Shown here: one piece after another, positions 1 to 10,004 of the stretch
Position numbering within the stretch: the first letter of the stretch is position 1
Layout: each line of letters opens with the position of its first letter
Origin: Ascarosepion bandense
Taxonomy: Eukaryota; Mollusca; Cephalopoda; Sepiida; Sepiidae
Assembly (NCBI GenBank): GCA_037127315.1
Contig: JBBBDQ010001454.1
Span: 1,336,001-1,400,000, forward strand
Length of the DNA: 64,000 nucleotides
Direction of reading: 5' to 3'
The notes under the pieces: model-generated
The model's database searches: none
The model's input: the letters and a program-made list of their open reading frames with translations, nothing else
Told to the model about the DNA's origin: nothing
Position numbers and translations under genes: made by a program

Positions 1-616
1 AAATTATTGCCATTAATAACTTTTCAAATCCAGTGGTTAATTATAGTTTCAAAATCTTGAACTGAACTCGAAATGATGTCAGATGAATGAATTCAAAGAC
101 AAGAAAGTTTCTTCCTAAACCTATCATGCATCATCCAAATGCTGATGCATGCCGTCTATACGTACCCCATAAAGAAGGCGAAAGAGCGCTTATTCATCTA
201 GAATTGTCAGACAAAACAACTATTGAATTATTAATATACTTGAAAACAACAAAGAATGCAATTAGTCAAAAAACACAAAAACAGAAAGAAAAATATCAAA
301 TCATAAAAAAAGTTTGTAAATAAAAACGAGATTTACATTTAGTGGTGTTTGTAAAAAAAAGAAAAGAAAAACTAAAAAAATACGTTTTGCAACAAAAAAT
401 ATATTAAAGTAGTCAAGAATAAATCTCTTGAACAAATGAAACAACGCGGGAAGACAAACCTCTTCATGAACAAAATCCAGAACGTGTTAATAAAGCCGAT
501 GTTGCTAAAACCCTACCAGAGTCGTTTTACAGAATACCTACAGGTTTATATCATGCACGTTGATCCTAAATGTAATTTATGTGACAAATATCAAGAAATC
601 ATAGACTATCCTGTTG
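1..616 (+). pseudogene. R4/Dong-like reverse transcriptase C-terminal region with CCHC knuckle (broken)
   Basis: Translated fragments match the minus-strand copy at 46120-46890. There is a KTRK...MHHP.AD..RLY.P.KEG motif from about position 93, and a Cys-x2-Cys knuckle (CNLCDK) from about 569. A frameshift lies between roughly 320 and 430. The matching junction here keeps MKQR in frame with the preceding LEQ, which shows that the break at 46409-46412 in the other copy is a lost base. No product is expected. Confidence 0.8.
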
Positions 617-1193
617 TGGTGTGCGGTAATAAATACGAACAACAGAAAATTATATTAAATAAATGTATTATGGAAGAAAATAGTATTTACAAAGTGGGGT
701 TAGTAATCATACAGGAAACAAGGTATTAATTGTACGTATCTTCGTACGACGTAGAGTTCGATTATAATCACTTCCGGTTGACTACCGGAAGTATCCGACT
801 GACTTGTTAGCACAGTTCTAATCACTCTAGCACTGGTATATCGCTACTGTGACATTACCGCCAACTGTATTTACTAGCCTTCCCACGTAGGCTGGATGTG
901 ACACATGGTCATTTTATAGTGGGTATTCCCGGTCATATAGCCGGGCCAAAAAATGTCTGTCTATTTTTGCCCAGTCGTGGTTCTACCCTTCGGCGGAACC
1001 ACGACTGGATTATTGCTCTCTGCTCGGAAGCAGAGAGCGCCCTCTACCAGAAGGCAGAGAGCTGACAGTGTCGCAGTTGCAGAGGCAAATGCCAACTGAC
1101 ATTGCCGCCAACAACACCGAGGTCTTGACACTGCTACTATTTGTAGTGCATGGAATAGTTCATTTATCATTAAAATGGTGGGGAGCGCCCTAA
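616..1193. repeat. Hairpin-rich nested insertion inside the R4-like LINE (unclassified)
   Basis: About 578 bp separate two parts of the LINE that are contiguous in the other copy. The LINE text stops after ATAGACTATC and resumes at CAATCTAATCTCC, so a short target duplication of about 5 bp is possible (ctatc/caatc). The insert contains several perfect inverted repeats: 8 bp around 771-791 (CTTCCGGT), 13 bp around 970-1008 (CCAGTCGTGGTTC), and 9 bp around 1015-1038 (GCTCTCTGC). The motif GACATTRCCGCCAAC occurs twice. No coding potential or tRNA-like head was recognised. It could be a SINE or a small non-autonomous DNA transposon. Confidence 0.6.
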
Positions 1194-1689
1194 CAATCTA
1201 ATCTCCGGATGTTCTGTACTTGCGCTAAATGTATATAAAAATCATCACAATAGTTTGGAGCGATATTTACAGTGGACAATGTGCAAAAATTTAGAAAAAG
1301 ATGTTAATAAACACCGGTATGAACATCGCAAATCACGAGTCACAGAAATAAAAGACATCACAATTCAATGGGATTAAACCATCTTAAGAGACAGGAAGCT
1401 TGAAACAAATAGGCCAATATAATTGTTAAAACCCAAAACAAAAAAACGTAACATAGCAACTAAGATATTTGAAAAACTATCGTAATATAAAGTCCTGGAA
1501 ATCGAAATAGAAACAATGTGGGAAATGAAAACAATAATAATGCCGGTCAAAATAGGTGCGCTTTGAATGATAAAAAAGGAATACAACAACGTATTGAATA
1601 AATCTTTGGAAATGTAAGCTTAAGAGAAATACCAAAAATTGTCTTGATAAATACAGCTCACACACTAAGAAGAACTTTGTTCATATAAC
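1194..1689 (+). pseudogene. R4/Dong-like restriction-like endonuclease region (broken)
   Basis: The text resumes with codons for G-C-S-V-L-A and then YLQWTMCK, exactly where the intact order in the minus-strand copy predicts. It runs through the endonuclease region to a C-terminus matching STAHTLRKTL. Multiple stops and frameshifts are present. Part of the PD...D catalytic region near 1405-1440 is damaged. Confidence 0.75.
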
Positions 1690-1860
1690 GGTAGTGATGT
1701 TATGGAAGTTAGAAAAACATATTATGACAGTTCGTCTTAACAACACACCATTACCTGCCGCAGGTCACCCCGCAAATTTGGTAGGCAGTGTAACCATAGC
1801 GGAAATCTAAATGTAATGATAATAATAATAACAATGATGATAATGATGCCGATGAGGATT

Positions 1861-2580
1861 TTTAATGTCCTGCTTTGTTCATTCATGGAACCTAATAGAA
1901 ATGATTTGAAACTCTGAATGGTTTCAGAGTAATTTGTTTCCTATTTGCAATAACCAAAAAATGTGCATTTGGGTTTTAAGCAATGTCTCAATGTCATCAA
2001 TCACATTGTCATTCACTGTGTGAAAGTGGTTGAACACAGAAAAATAAAATTAGAGAAGTAATCTATTATTGTTTTCCATTGCTTTTATTTTTTTCCTTCA
2101 TCTCGTTTTTCCAATCCGCTTTTTATTTTTATTTTTTGCTTCCATTTTTACAGACAATTTTACCGTTGTGATATCGTCTGCTTTTTATCATCTAACTTAC
2201 TCTACTTTTCTCTCAAAAGTCATCATTTTTACTTGTCCATTCTCGCCTTCCATGTTTTATTATTTGTAACAACTTCTCTTAATTTTATTTTTTCTTCATT
2301 TACTTTACCATCTCAAATTTATTTTTTGATATTCGTCTTTTACATCTTGTTTATCTTCTTGTCCCTTTTACTCCTTCTCAGTTTTTTCCACATCGAGTTA
2401 TCGCCCTTGTCAGAAGGAACTTTTTACCAGTTACTTTGACTACATAGTTTTCTTCTTTTTCTTTTCGTGCTACTCATGTTAATTTTCTTCATTCAACCAA
2501 TATTTCTCCTCTTCTTCATCTATTCTTTTCGATTCCTTCTCTCATTCAACAAACACTTATCTTCAAAAATCTTCTTCTTT
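1861..2580. other. No gene seen; pyrimidine-rich tract from about 2065
   Basis: Bases 1861-2060 show no recognisable feature. Bases 2065-2580 are strongly T/C-rich on the plus strand. The open frames there encode only Phe/Leu/Ser-rich low-complexity peptides, which I regard as non-coding. Confidence 0.5.
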
Positions 2581-2589
2581 TCTAACTTC

Positions 2590-2745
2590 AGCAGCCAATC
2601 AGCTGGCGCCACTCGTGTCTGACCTGTCACCTCTTCAAGATAAATGCATCGCCCACTTCCGGAACACAAGCCTCCCCTGACGTCATCACCATGGCAATAT
2701 CCTACGTGATGTCCGGTGGTTCCCTGCGATTGGACTCCGAATAAA
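2590..2745. promoter_or_regulatory. Candidate promoter: CCAAT, ETS and CRE motif cluster
   Basis: Within 140 bp there is a CCAAT box (2595-2599), an ETS/GABP-type ACTTCCGG (2655-2662), a perfect palindromic CRE TGACGTCA (2678-2685) and an inverted CCAAT (ATTGG, 2729-2733). These motifs cluster in many TATA-less animal promoters (NF-Y, GABP, CREB families). The cluster lies where a pyrimidine-rich strand (2065-2580) changes to a purine-rich one (about 2750-2950). No adjoining coding exon was recognised, so direction and target gene are unknown. Chance co-occurrence is possible. Confidence 0.35.
2691..2744 (+). CDS. Possible 17-codon upstream ORF with a strong Kozak context
   Basis: CACCATGG at 2687-2694 is an ideal vertebrate-style Kozak context. 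The frame gives MAISYVMSGGSLRLDSE and then TAA. It lies inside the promoter-like cluster. If transcription started just upstream it would be a uORF in a 5' leader. No homology was recognised and it may be meaningless. Confidence 0.15.
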   Translation: MAISYVMSGGSLRLDSE

Positions 2746-3202
2746 TAATGTTCAGTTGCAGAGAGACTCGAAGGAAAAACAGAAGGAAGAGTGTGCTGAG
2801 TAAAAAGGAAAGGCGAGGATAACAGAGAGATTAGGTTGGTGATTTGAAGAACATGGTATTGAATATAAAAAGAAAAGAGATGAAAGCCTACCCGGTAGTG
2901 AGAATTGTTAGAGAGAAGAGACGCAATGGTTGAGAAAAGGTGGAAGCAGGGGGCTGGCCCAAAGGCTAATTTCCTATAGCGGAAATTACTGGACCAGACA
3001 TACGCCATTCTGACCGACACACAGATACACTGATATCGAGGCATATACAATAACGTACACATGTTCACGCAAAATATAATTGTGTACACCAGATCAAATA
3101 AATAATTTCATGCACATTTCATGTAATTACGTAGTGATATACGCATTATATACGGTTGGATATAGATATTGTCAGGTGCTTATTAACCTCCTTTCTCTCT
3201 CT

Positions 3203-3204
<2 letters not shown>

Positions 3205-3254
<50 letters not shown>
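3205..3254. repeat. (TA)n microsatellite, left of the Tc1 element
   Basis: About 25 uninterrupted TA units directly abut the left terminal inverted repeat of the Tc1 relic. Confidence 0.95.
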
Positions 3255-3255
<1 letters not shown>

Positions 3256-3259
<4 letters not shown>

Positions 3260-4751
3260 CGTTTCAAATAATTAACGAGGTGAAACTTTTCCTTCTTATC
3301 AAAAACTATTAGATAAAATTTAACGAAATTATCTGAAAAAGAGCATATATACGCACCTAGTCAGTAAAAGTTATAAAGTTTTACAAAAAGAAACAGAAGT
3401 TACAGTCATTTATTTCATGTACGTAAAATATTAGTGTGTCAGTTTATTAGCGAGGTGGAATAAAACTCCGTGTAAAAAAATGATGCTTTAACTACTTCAT
3501 TTACTGATTTTTATGGATAAATTCAGTAACTAAGATGAAATTAAATCAAAATAAAAAAGTAAAGAGATTTCAAAAAGAATAATGGATTTGTTTAATATGA
3601 GATATGTGTTCCTTTTTTAAAATGACTTGGAAAAGGTGCTGATCCATTAACATGTCAATTTCTGGATCTACTCTGGTGTAATTTCACGTGATACGTTGAC
3701 TATTTCCTGCCATAAGTCATTCTTGCTTCTAAATTTGCGTCCATTCTCATAAACTCATCGTTTCAGAATGCTTCACAACTTATCAATTGGGTTGAAATCT
3801 GGAGAAATGACCAGCCAATTAATTTTCCGTAGACTGAATTCGAACGGGCGTTATTTTGCATAAATACAATGTTTCTTCCAAATATGATTCTTTGCTGTTA
3901 GCCAAGATTTCAGGTTCTCTTTGGGTAAGGCTATATAAGCGTCTGCACTCTCCACCGATCAATCATGATACCTACAATAATACTACCCAACTTATAATAC
4001 TTCCTCCTCATTATTGGCATGTCAAATGTTGATGGAGATCTCGTCAATTTACGACCCAACCTATGCTCCAACCATCAGGGCCATCAAGAGTTGCCGAACT
4101 TTCATCTGTGAACATTACCTTCGAAAAATCAACACTCATGTTTTCCTTTGACCATTTCAAACGCATTTCTATATGTACTTTTGTTAAGCGAGGCTTTGTT
4201 ACTGGTATCACTGATGTCCCAACCGTTTCCAGAAGACGAAAGCGAGTAATTTTGGACACTGTTGTTTCCCCAATACTCTTTAAAAAAAGTGTTCCACTGG
4301 TCAGACTTTGGTTATTTCTATCTTCATGTTTCGTTAGTGACAAAGAACGTCGGGAAACAACTCTCGAGTGACCCTTATCAACCTTCTTATGTACCTTCAT
4401 AGAATTTGTAACAAATTTTTTCACAATTTGGGGATATCTTCTAATTATTTTGAATATTTCTTATTTCTAATGCAATTTGCCTTTGGAAGGTTCAGATGTT
4501 ATGATATCTTTCTCAGAAGGGATGAAGTCTGATTTGCGAGCCATAATAGCACGATTATAATAACACTCGTTGATCATCTGGAACACTTCTATATCGTATT
4601 AATATTGCAAAAGAACATCCTTTGTTTCCTGTTGCGCGAAAAATACAGTTTTTATACAACCTGCGCATATACTTATTCCTATTATACTGTGAAACTGGTA
4701 GTTTTTGGATAACATGAAAAAAATGTTTGCTCGTTAAAAATTTGAAGCGCA

Positions 4752-4753
<2 letters not shown>
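3256..4753 (-). mobile_element. Tc1-like DNA transposon, degraded, with 24-bp terminal inverted repeats
   Basis: The left end 3256-3279 (ACTGCGTTTCAAATAATTAA, then CGAG) and the right end 4730-4753 are inverted repeats matching at 21 of 24 positions. The roughly 1.5-kb body encodes a dead Tc1 transposase on the minus strand. (TA)n arrays flank both sides, as expected for a family that inserts at TA dinucleotides. Confidence 0.85.
3620..4544 (-). pseudogene. Tc1-family transposase pseudogene
   Basis: The probable start is ATG at 4544 (MARKSDFIPS). The frame is then broken, and the best open stretch lies at 4424-4044. It contains the family signature around the second DDE residue (VMFTDESSATLDGPDGW). 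Further on, in other frames, MQNNARSNS replaces the usual MQDNA.PH motif, so the catalytic Asp is changed to Asn. The tail resembles the usual end in KKGTHIS. Several stops and frameshifts show that it is inactive. In the family the protein is nuclear and cuts and pastes at TA targets. Confidence 0.8.

Positions 4754-4802
<49 letters not shown>
4753..4802. repeat. (TA)n microsatellite, right of the Tc1 element
   Basis: About 25 TA units lie between the Tc1 right terminal repeat and a SINE-B fragment. They may be the TA-rich tail of that SINE. Confidence 0.95.
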
Positions 4803-4803
<1 letters not shown>

Positions 4804-4805
<2 letters not shown>

Positions 4806-4905
4806 ACGGTCGGTGAGAGGCAGATTTTAGTGTGTTATATACACAATGTAAACACGCGCTAGTGGCCGAGAGTGTTCAAAATCATTACTGAATGGACAAT
4901 ATATA
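4804..4905 (-). mobile_element. SINE-B fragment (head part)
   Basis: The reverse complement matches the first part of the SINE-B copies at 28585-28862 and 44340-44602. Shared elements include GAACACTCT, GTGTTTACAT and the ACACTAAAATCTGCC-like block. The tRNA-like segment is missing and the copy runs straight into (TA)n. Confidence 0.6.
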
Positions 4906-4911
4906 TATATA

Positions 4912-5430
4912 ATTCAGTTGAGCCTCAGTTCTAATTAGAAAATTAGATTTGGGTACCCTAGACTAGTAAATTGTGTAGTTGGACAATTTGCGAGCAGAGC
5001 ACTCGACCTTTGATGTGAAGACTTCGAAATGATTGAATAAAGAGGTTCAGCACACTCTTGCAGAGCTGCCATTAATATTTGTAACCAAACTTGCGAGATG
5101 CTATACGCTGCTTCATTCTATCAGCAAACAGCAGGTTAGCATCATTTAGGAAATGCTGACATTAATTACGAGCAGAGACAAAAGACGTGTTACTCAGACT
5201 CCGGTATAGCAGAAAGAAGTGATTCCCGTGGGCAATGACAGCCGAGCAAGCAGGAGAAAACCAAGAAGATGAACGAGGTTTAAGTCGGAATTTCCTAGCT
5301 ATGATGAAAGCATCAATGTCAACTTTCATCCAGGAGGAGACTTCAGAGTTTTGAACATTGAATTTTATTCCAAGGGACATCGCAAAGGGAATCACAAAAG
5401 TGTCCCAGTCTGCTTGTTGATAACAGTAAT
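4912..5430 (-). pseudogene. Jockey/BS-like LINE fragment (region between endonuclease and RT)
   Basis: The minus-strand frame 5395-5162 contains VSSWMKVDIDAFIIARKF and CSAVIAHGNHFF, which match the equivalent part of the longer LINE at 40110-41945 (SSWLKAGIDAFIPARK in an alternative frame there). The fragment ends abruptly next to the SINE-B piece. Confidence 0.7.
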
Positions 5431-5459
5431 ATATTGTTCTAAAAAAATTTAAATAAGTT

Positions 5460-5765
5460 ATTTCAATTAGAGATTCGAATTTGGAATTCGATATTAAGGA
5501 TTCGAATTAGGGATTCGAAGTGAAAGTTATTTAAAAATTAGGTAATTTTATTAGGAATTCGAATTACGAATTTGAAATTAAATATCCTCATTAAGGATTT
5601 GAAAGGAAACCGTTTTAAAAATTAGGGATTCGAACTAGGATTAGAGAGTTGAAATTAGGGATTAGGATTAGGAATATGAAATTAAACCGATTTTAATATT
5701 AGGGTTCGAATTAGTCTTTTGAAATTAAGGATTCGAAGTGAAACCGATTAAAAATATTCAAATTA
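5460..5765. repeat. Degenerate minisatellite based on ATTAGGGATTCGAA
   Basis: Variants of a unit of about 14-15 bp (GGATTCGAATTAG) recur across 300 bp with drifting spacing. TTAGGG-containing versions occur, but the array is too irregular to be a telomere. No coding capacity. Confidence 0.7.
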
Positions 5766-6900
5766 TCAAAAAAGAGGACGACAGACCAGGTTATATGAAA
5801 ACAGAGGTAAGTATAGTAATGAATCATTTATACTTTGTTATATTTCCGATTAACTAAATGAGATTCAAAGAATACTGTAGCCAACAGTGATTTATAATTA
5901 CCCTGATGACATGGTTTCTACCATTTTAAGTCTAAACGTACAAATGATGTAACTTTACTGTCCAAACAAGTACGCTAGCGTATTTAAAGACACCGTACTC
6001 CTGTTATAAATAATTATGATAAACATGTTACTCATAGAATATATAAAACGACATATACCTGTCCGTCGAAAACAAATTCAAAGATGATATCAAAATTGCA
6101 GTCAAATGTGTAAAATTCTCCAATTATATCGAACATTTATCTCTGATATGCTGCTTATGAATTTAAATAAGTAAAAGCATTCGAGAATACTGTCATAGGC
6201 AATTATAATTTAACCTAAATAAACTTACCATAATTTTGATTGTTACATATATAAAAACAAATACACTTTAAATGTATTTAATTGAGATTGGCCAAATGAT
6301 ATAAAGTACTGAAAGATTGACATAGTGTCATTTGTGTTAAATCTAAAAATCATGTCTGTACAGGACATATATCGAACTGGCACCTACTTTCCCTTAAAAC
6401 TTAGGTGAACATAGAGATAAACTATTAATCTTTCATGCATACATTTTAGGTAAAGAGAAAGCGATAATTATTAAGATTTAGTGAGGGTGAGTAATGATGT
6501 ATATATGTCAAGGTTGGATAGTTAGTTGGGACCAGCTTTTGAAAAATCAATATGGAGTTTATGTCTCAGACAGCCGGATATGGAATACCCCACGCATGCG
6601 CATATCTTATTTCAGCGTTATAACCACACACTATTTCCTGTTTAAAGAAGTACACAAGAAAAAAGAGAATATCTCAAAGAGAACTGAAAGTAAAAAATAT
6701 GAATAAAGGTATAGAATTAAAGAAGTGAAAGATAGATGGTAATGGATTGCGATGAAAACGAACAGCAAAATAAAATCATAAAAAATAGAAAAAATTACTA
6801 ACACTGAATAAGAAAGACGAAGACGGAGAAAGAAGAACGTTTGTTCTGAAACAAGAAAAAGAAAAAATGTCAATGTAGGAAAATATGAATAGGGATAGAC
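5766..6900. other. No gene recognised
   Basis: AT-rich sequence without a recognisable repeat, exon or RNA. The short open frame at 6494-6706 has no recognisable domain. Confidence 0.4.
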
Positions 6901-6929
6901 AGAGTGGTGACGACAAAAAAGGCGAAAGA

Positions 6930-7400
6930 GAGCATGAATGAAACAGGAAGAAGGAAGTAGTAGTAATAGAAGAAGAAGAAGAAGAAGAAGAAGAAGAAGA
7001 AGAAGAAGAAGAAGAAGAAGAAGAAGAAGAAGAAGAAGAAGACGCATAGAATTAGCCGGAAGAAAAAGAAAAAGAAGTGGAAGAAAAGAAGTTAGAAGAA
7101 GAAGAAAAAGAAGAAAAACACAAAAAGTTAGAAAGAGAAAAAGTCAGAAGAAGTAGATCGAGGAGAAGCATTAAAAAGTTGGGAGAAGAAGAATAAGAAA
7201 AAAGTAGCAGAAGAAAATAAGAAAAAGAAGCATAAAATAAACCAGAAGAAGAAAAGTAGAAGTAGTAGTAGTAAGAAGAAGAAGAGAAGCCGGACCAGGA
7301 AAAAGAAGAAAAACAGAAAAGCATAGAATAAACCAGAAGAAAAAAAGAAGAAGATAACAATGATGATAATGATAAATTTAGAACGAAATGAAGAAAAAAG
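6930..7400. repeat. (GAA)n purine tract
   Basis: A near-perfect (GAA)n core at 6970-7042 sits inside a longer interrupted A/G-rich tract. Frames reading through it give poly-Arg or poly-Leu and are artefacts. Confidence 0.9.
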
Positions 7401-7763
7401 AGAAAGAACGAACTCTAGACAAAACAAATATGGTTAAGAATATGGGAAACGCAAATGAGTAACGACCAAAGACATCTGGTCTGATAGAATCATATCAATG
7501 AAAAAGAAGATCGACATGATCACACGTTTATCCGAATCTTCATTAACTCGCGCCGCTAGTATTGACTGTTTATTTTCTAAGATGCCTGTTTCCAACAACA
7601 GGCACCTTCTTTTTGATTTGGAACTGCCGATTGTCAGAAATTGTCTATGTATAAAGTTTCGATTTACAGATTTAATTTGATGATATGGTGGATGAACTCC
7701 AAGAGAAAAAATATTGCTTTGGTCCATACTAATGTTTTCGTGTAAGTCGTCCGGTCATGAATT
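7401..7763. other. No gene recognised
   Basis: Two overlapping short frames (7434-7727 minus, 7498-7680 plus) lack recognisable domains. I see no convincing exon. Confidence 0.35.
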
Positions 7764-7993
7764 TTAACCCTCTAGGGCCATTCGTATCATATTTGATACA
7801 GTATTTCCCTATAAGGAAACATTTGGTATTTCCCTATGAGGAAACATTTGGTATTCATTGACTGAGCAGTCAGTACTGCTTTCATTTGAAATTTATAAAA
7901 TATTTCTCTTAAAAAATTTTTCAGGAAAATATTTCTTTCAAGGCTTGTTTTCATACTGTATCAAATATGATACGAATGGCCCTAGAGGGTTAA
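7764..7993. mobile_element. piggyBac-type MITE with perfect 37-bp TIRs and TTAA ends
   Basis: The terminal inverted repeats 7768-7804 and 7953-7989 are identical over 37 bp and begin with CCCTCTAGGG. TTAA lies immediately outside each end (7764-7767, 7990-7993), the target and duplication signature of piggyBac transposons, whose ends start with CCC. The 148-bp interior holds a 25-bp unit in two tandem copies (GTATTTCCCTATRAGGAAAC, then ATTTG) and has no coding potential. The complete TIR identity suggests recent mobilisation. Confidence 0.85.
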
Positions 7994-8125
7994 TATAGAA
8001 ATAGTTTATTTTCTTTTTTTTTTTTTCAGTTAACCTTTAGAAATTTCAGACGAAAAAAAAAACAAAAACAAAAACAAAAATATAGGCCCATCTCTCAGTT
8101 TGCGATTGCTTTAGATTAATATCAG

Positions 8126-8430
8126 TGAGTTAGTTAAGTGCCATATGTGATACATGGTTTGGGTGATCATGTCTCAAAAGAGATATGACTGACTGGGCAG
8201 AAGGTTATCCCGCAGTACGTTGCAATTGCTTTCTACAGTAGACTGGTTACCAGCCAAGGCTATAGAACCCAATCTGTCTTATTAACCCTTAGCTAGAGGG
8301 AAGAGACGGATTAATACCTTTCCCAAGGATATTTGTGAGTAAGTGAATACAAGGAATTCAACTGGAATTCAAGCACAACATCCCGATTTGTCATTCCGAG
8401 TCGATATCCATTGCACCTCAACGCACATCC
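8126..8430 (-). mobile_element. SINE-A, near full length
   Basis: tRNA-derived SINE, head at the right end. Read in reverse complement it shows a B-box-like region, the block CACTTACG.GCAAAT variant, TTAATCCGTCTCTTCC, ATAGCCTTGGCTGG and the terminal block ATGATCACCC...CACTTAACT. Diverged but complete in order. Confidence 0.85.
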
Positions 8431-8576
8431 AAATCTAATATTAATTCTAGAACCAGCGAATAACAAAAGAACTTCGTAAAATTTCCAGATAATTTTAAGA
8501 AATAACAAATAAAAATAGCAATATCAAATTAAATCTCTGAAGAATTTCGTGCCAGATTAGAAAATTAAAAACAAGA

Positions 8577-8692
8577 TTTTACATACTCACAAAAACATGT
8601 ATTTATCACCAAGTACATAGTCTTCTATCGTTATTTTTACATACTCACAAAAACATGTATTTATCACCAAGTACATAGTCTTCTATCGTTAT
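8577..8692. repeat. Perfect 58-bp tandem duplication
   Basis: Units 8577-8634 and 8635-8692 are identical, each starting TTTTACATACTCAC and ending CTATCGTTAT. Confidence 0.95.
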
Positions 8693-8769
8693 ACAAACTT
8701 GTTGATGCTATTTTCATAGAAATGTCGTGATTTGTTGAAAGAAGGTTGTTGGGTAGTTTTCAACTGACT

Positions 8770-9290
8770 GTACGGTCAATTTTTTTTCTATTTACATTGT
8801 AGAGAGCGGAACTAAAGAAAAATCCGAACGAGTCGAGTCGGTTCTAGAGACGTTCCCATTTCAACTCTTTAAGCTTATGCAGGGTCTGTTTTGAAACATG
8901 CGATTTTGCGTTGTCGTGGTGGAAAATTATACCTTTTCGATTTCCGAAAGTCGGCAGTTTTTCTTGAATCTAAGTCTCTGTAAATGGTGTGAGACAAACT
9001 CTTAGTAATCTTTTCCGTCGAAATCTTATTTCGGTTTATTTTCCACGATGGCAAGCAGAGAATTTCCATCGACGTAGGAAGATCGCCCGGAGTGAAGTAG
9101 ATCGTTTAGGTTAAAATCACCTTGACGAAATCTGCCAAACCACTTTTCTACGGTCCGAAGTGCTAGAGGCACGATCCAAATAAATACCTATGAGTTTTAC
9201 AGCTGGACAGGACTCTCAATGAGAGGCTGAAATCACGGACGGGCAGAGAGTATATTTAGCGTATAAAGAAGCTTTATCGATCCAAATTGA
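8770..9290 (-). pseudogene. Mariner-family transposase relic with internal deletion
   Basis: On the minus strand, frames give a mariner-type N-terminal region (WFGRFRQGDFNLNDL, LHSGRSSYVDGN). After a shortened stretch they give GIIFHHDNAKSHVSKQT, the region of the second catalytic Asp. The segment that normally carries the first catalytic Asp is missing and stops occur. It is not functional. Confidence 0.7.
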
Positions 9291-9299
9291 ATGGTAGAA

Positions 9300-9715
9300 A
9301 TTTAGTTCTAAGCATAAATGCTTAGACGTTGGCTTCTCTCTGTCTTTTTTATAAATATTTTCATGGTAACTGTTTCAATGTGCTTTTTTCTCTGGTACTC
9401 CGTTCAAGTGAATTTACGTGTGTTACCAGATTGACATCTGGGTCCTACTCTTTTACCGTTAAAATAGTTAAATTTAACTCTACTCCACAAGTTTTTTTTC
9501 TCGCATTTTCCGCATGTAGAACATTTTTTTCTGTTTGTTTACTTTACTTTCTCGATAGCTGCAAATATTTAAAAACAGCGTCAGCGGCCATCTTCTGTTT
9601 ACTTGAATCTCGTTCATCTTTTATCGTCAATACCCCCGTACTCAGTCTTTTTTCTCTGTAACCCCCTGCGCAATAGTGGCGGTCCCAACTTTCTTGGGTT
9701 AAAATGAGTAAAAAA
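9300..9715 (+). pseudogene. Jockey/BS-like LINE, C-terminal end and 3' UTR
   Basis: The frame starting near 9329 reads ASLCLFYKYFHGNC, the C-terminal family signature. It then decays through frameshifts to the conserved 3' end (CCCCCTGCGCAATAGTGGC...CTTGGGTTAAAATGAGTAAAA). 5'-truncated copies that keep the 3' end are normal for target-primed retrotransposition. Confidence 0.8.
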
Positions 9716-10004
9716 AAAGAAAAGGTTAAGGCACAGAAAAATGCCATCAACGAAAACCTAGCAAACTTTGACTTACAGAGTAGTATGATAACGGACAAAA
9801 GACCCAAAGAGAAATATGACTAGGCTCTACCGACCCGGAAGAAGATCGAAAAGGATTGATAGGGGTAGAAAGTATGTTAATATGAGACTTTACATACTAA
9901 CTAAGAGTGAATACTAAAGGACGCGCTAGAGGAAAATTTCGTTGCGAGGGCAGAAAGATTAGCGGAATACAGTGACGTAATCTATGACAAGAAAACTTAC
10001 ACAT

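Larger units (their letters stand above)
1..1860 (+). mobile_element. R4/Dong-like LINE, 3' half, split by an insertion
   Basis: This is a decayed second copy of the element found nearly complete at 45477-49292 on the other strand. Bases 1-616 encode the end of the reverse transcriptase thumb region and the CCHC knuckle. Bases 1194-1689 encode the endonuclease part, followed by a 3' UTR that matches the other copy and ends in an (ATA)n-like tail near 1815-1860. The copy enters from beyond the left window edge, so its 5' part is not visible. Many stops and frameshifts show that it is dead. The element is interrupted at about 616-1193 by unrelated DNA. Confidence 0.85.

Noticed and set aside
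2520..3089. 189-codon minus-strand open frame
   Set aside because: No recognisable domain. It crosses the promoter-like cluster and low-complexity sequence, and its composition follows the local base skew.
5460..5765. Internal telomeric repeat because of TTAGGG
   Set aside because: TTAGGG appears only as part of a longer degenerate ATTAGGGATTCGAA unit, without a perfect hexamer array.
6631..7156. Poly-Leu and poly-Arg open frames
   Set aside because: They are translations of the (GAA)n tract in different frames, not genes.
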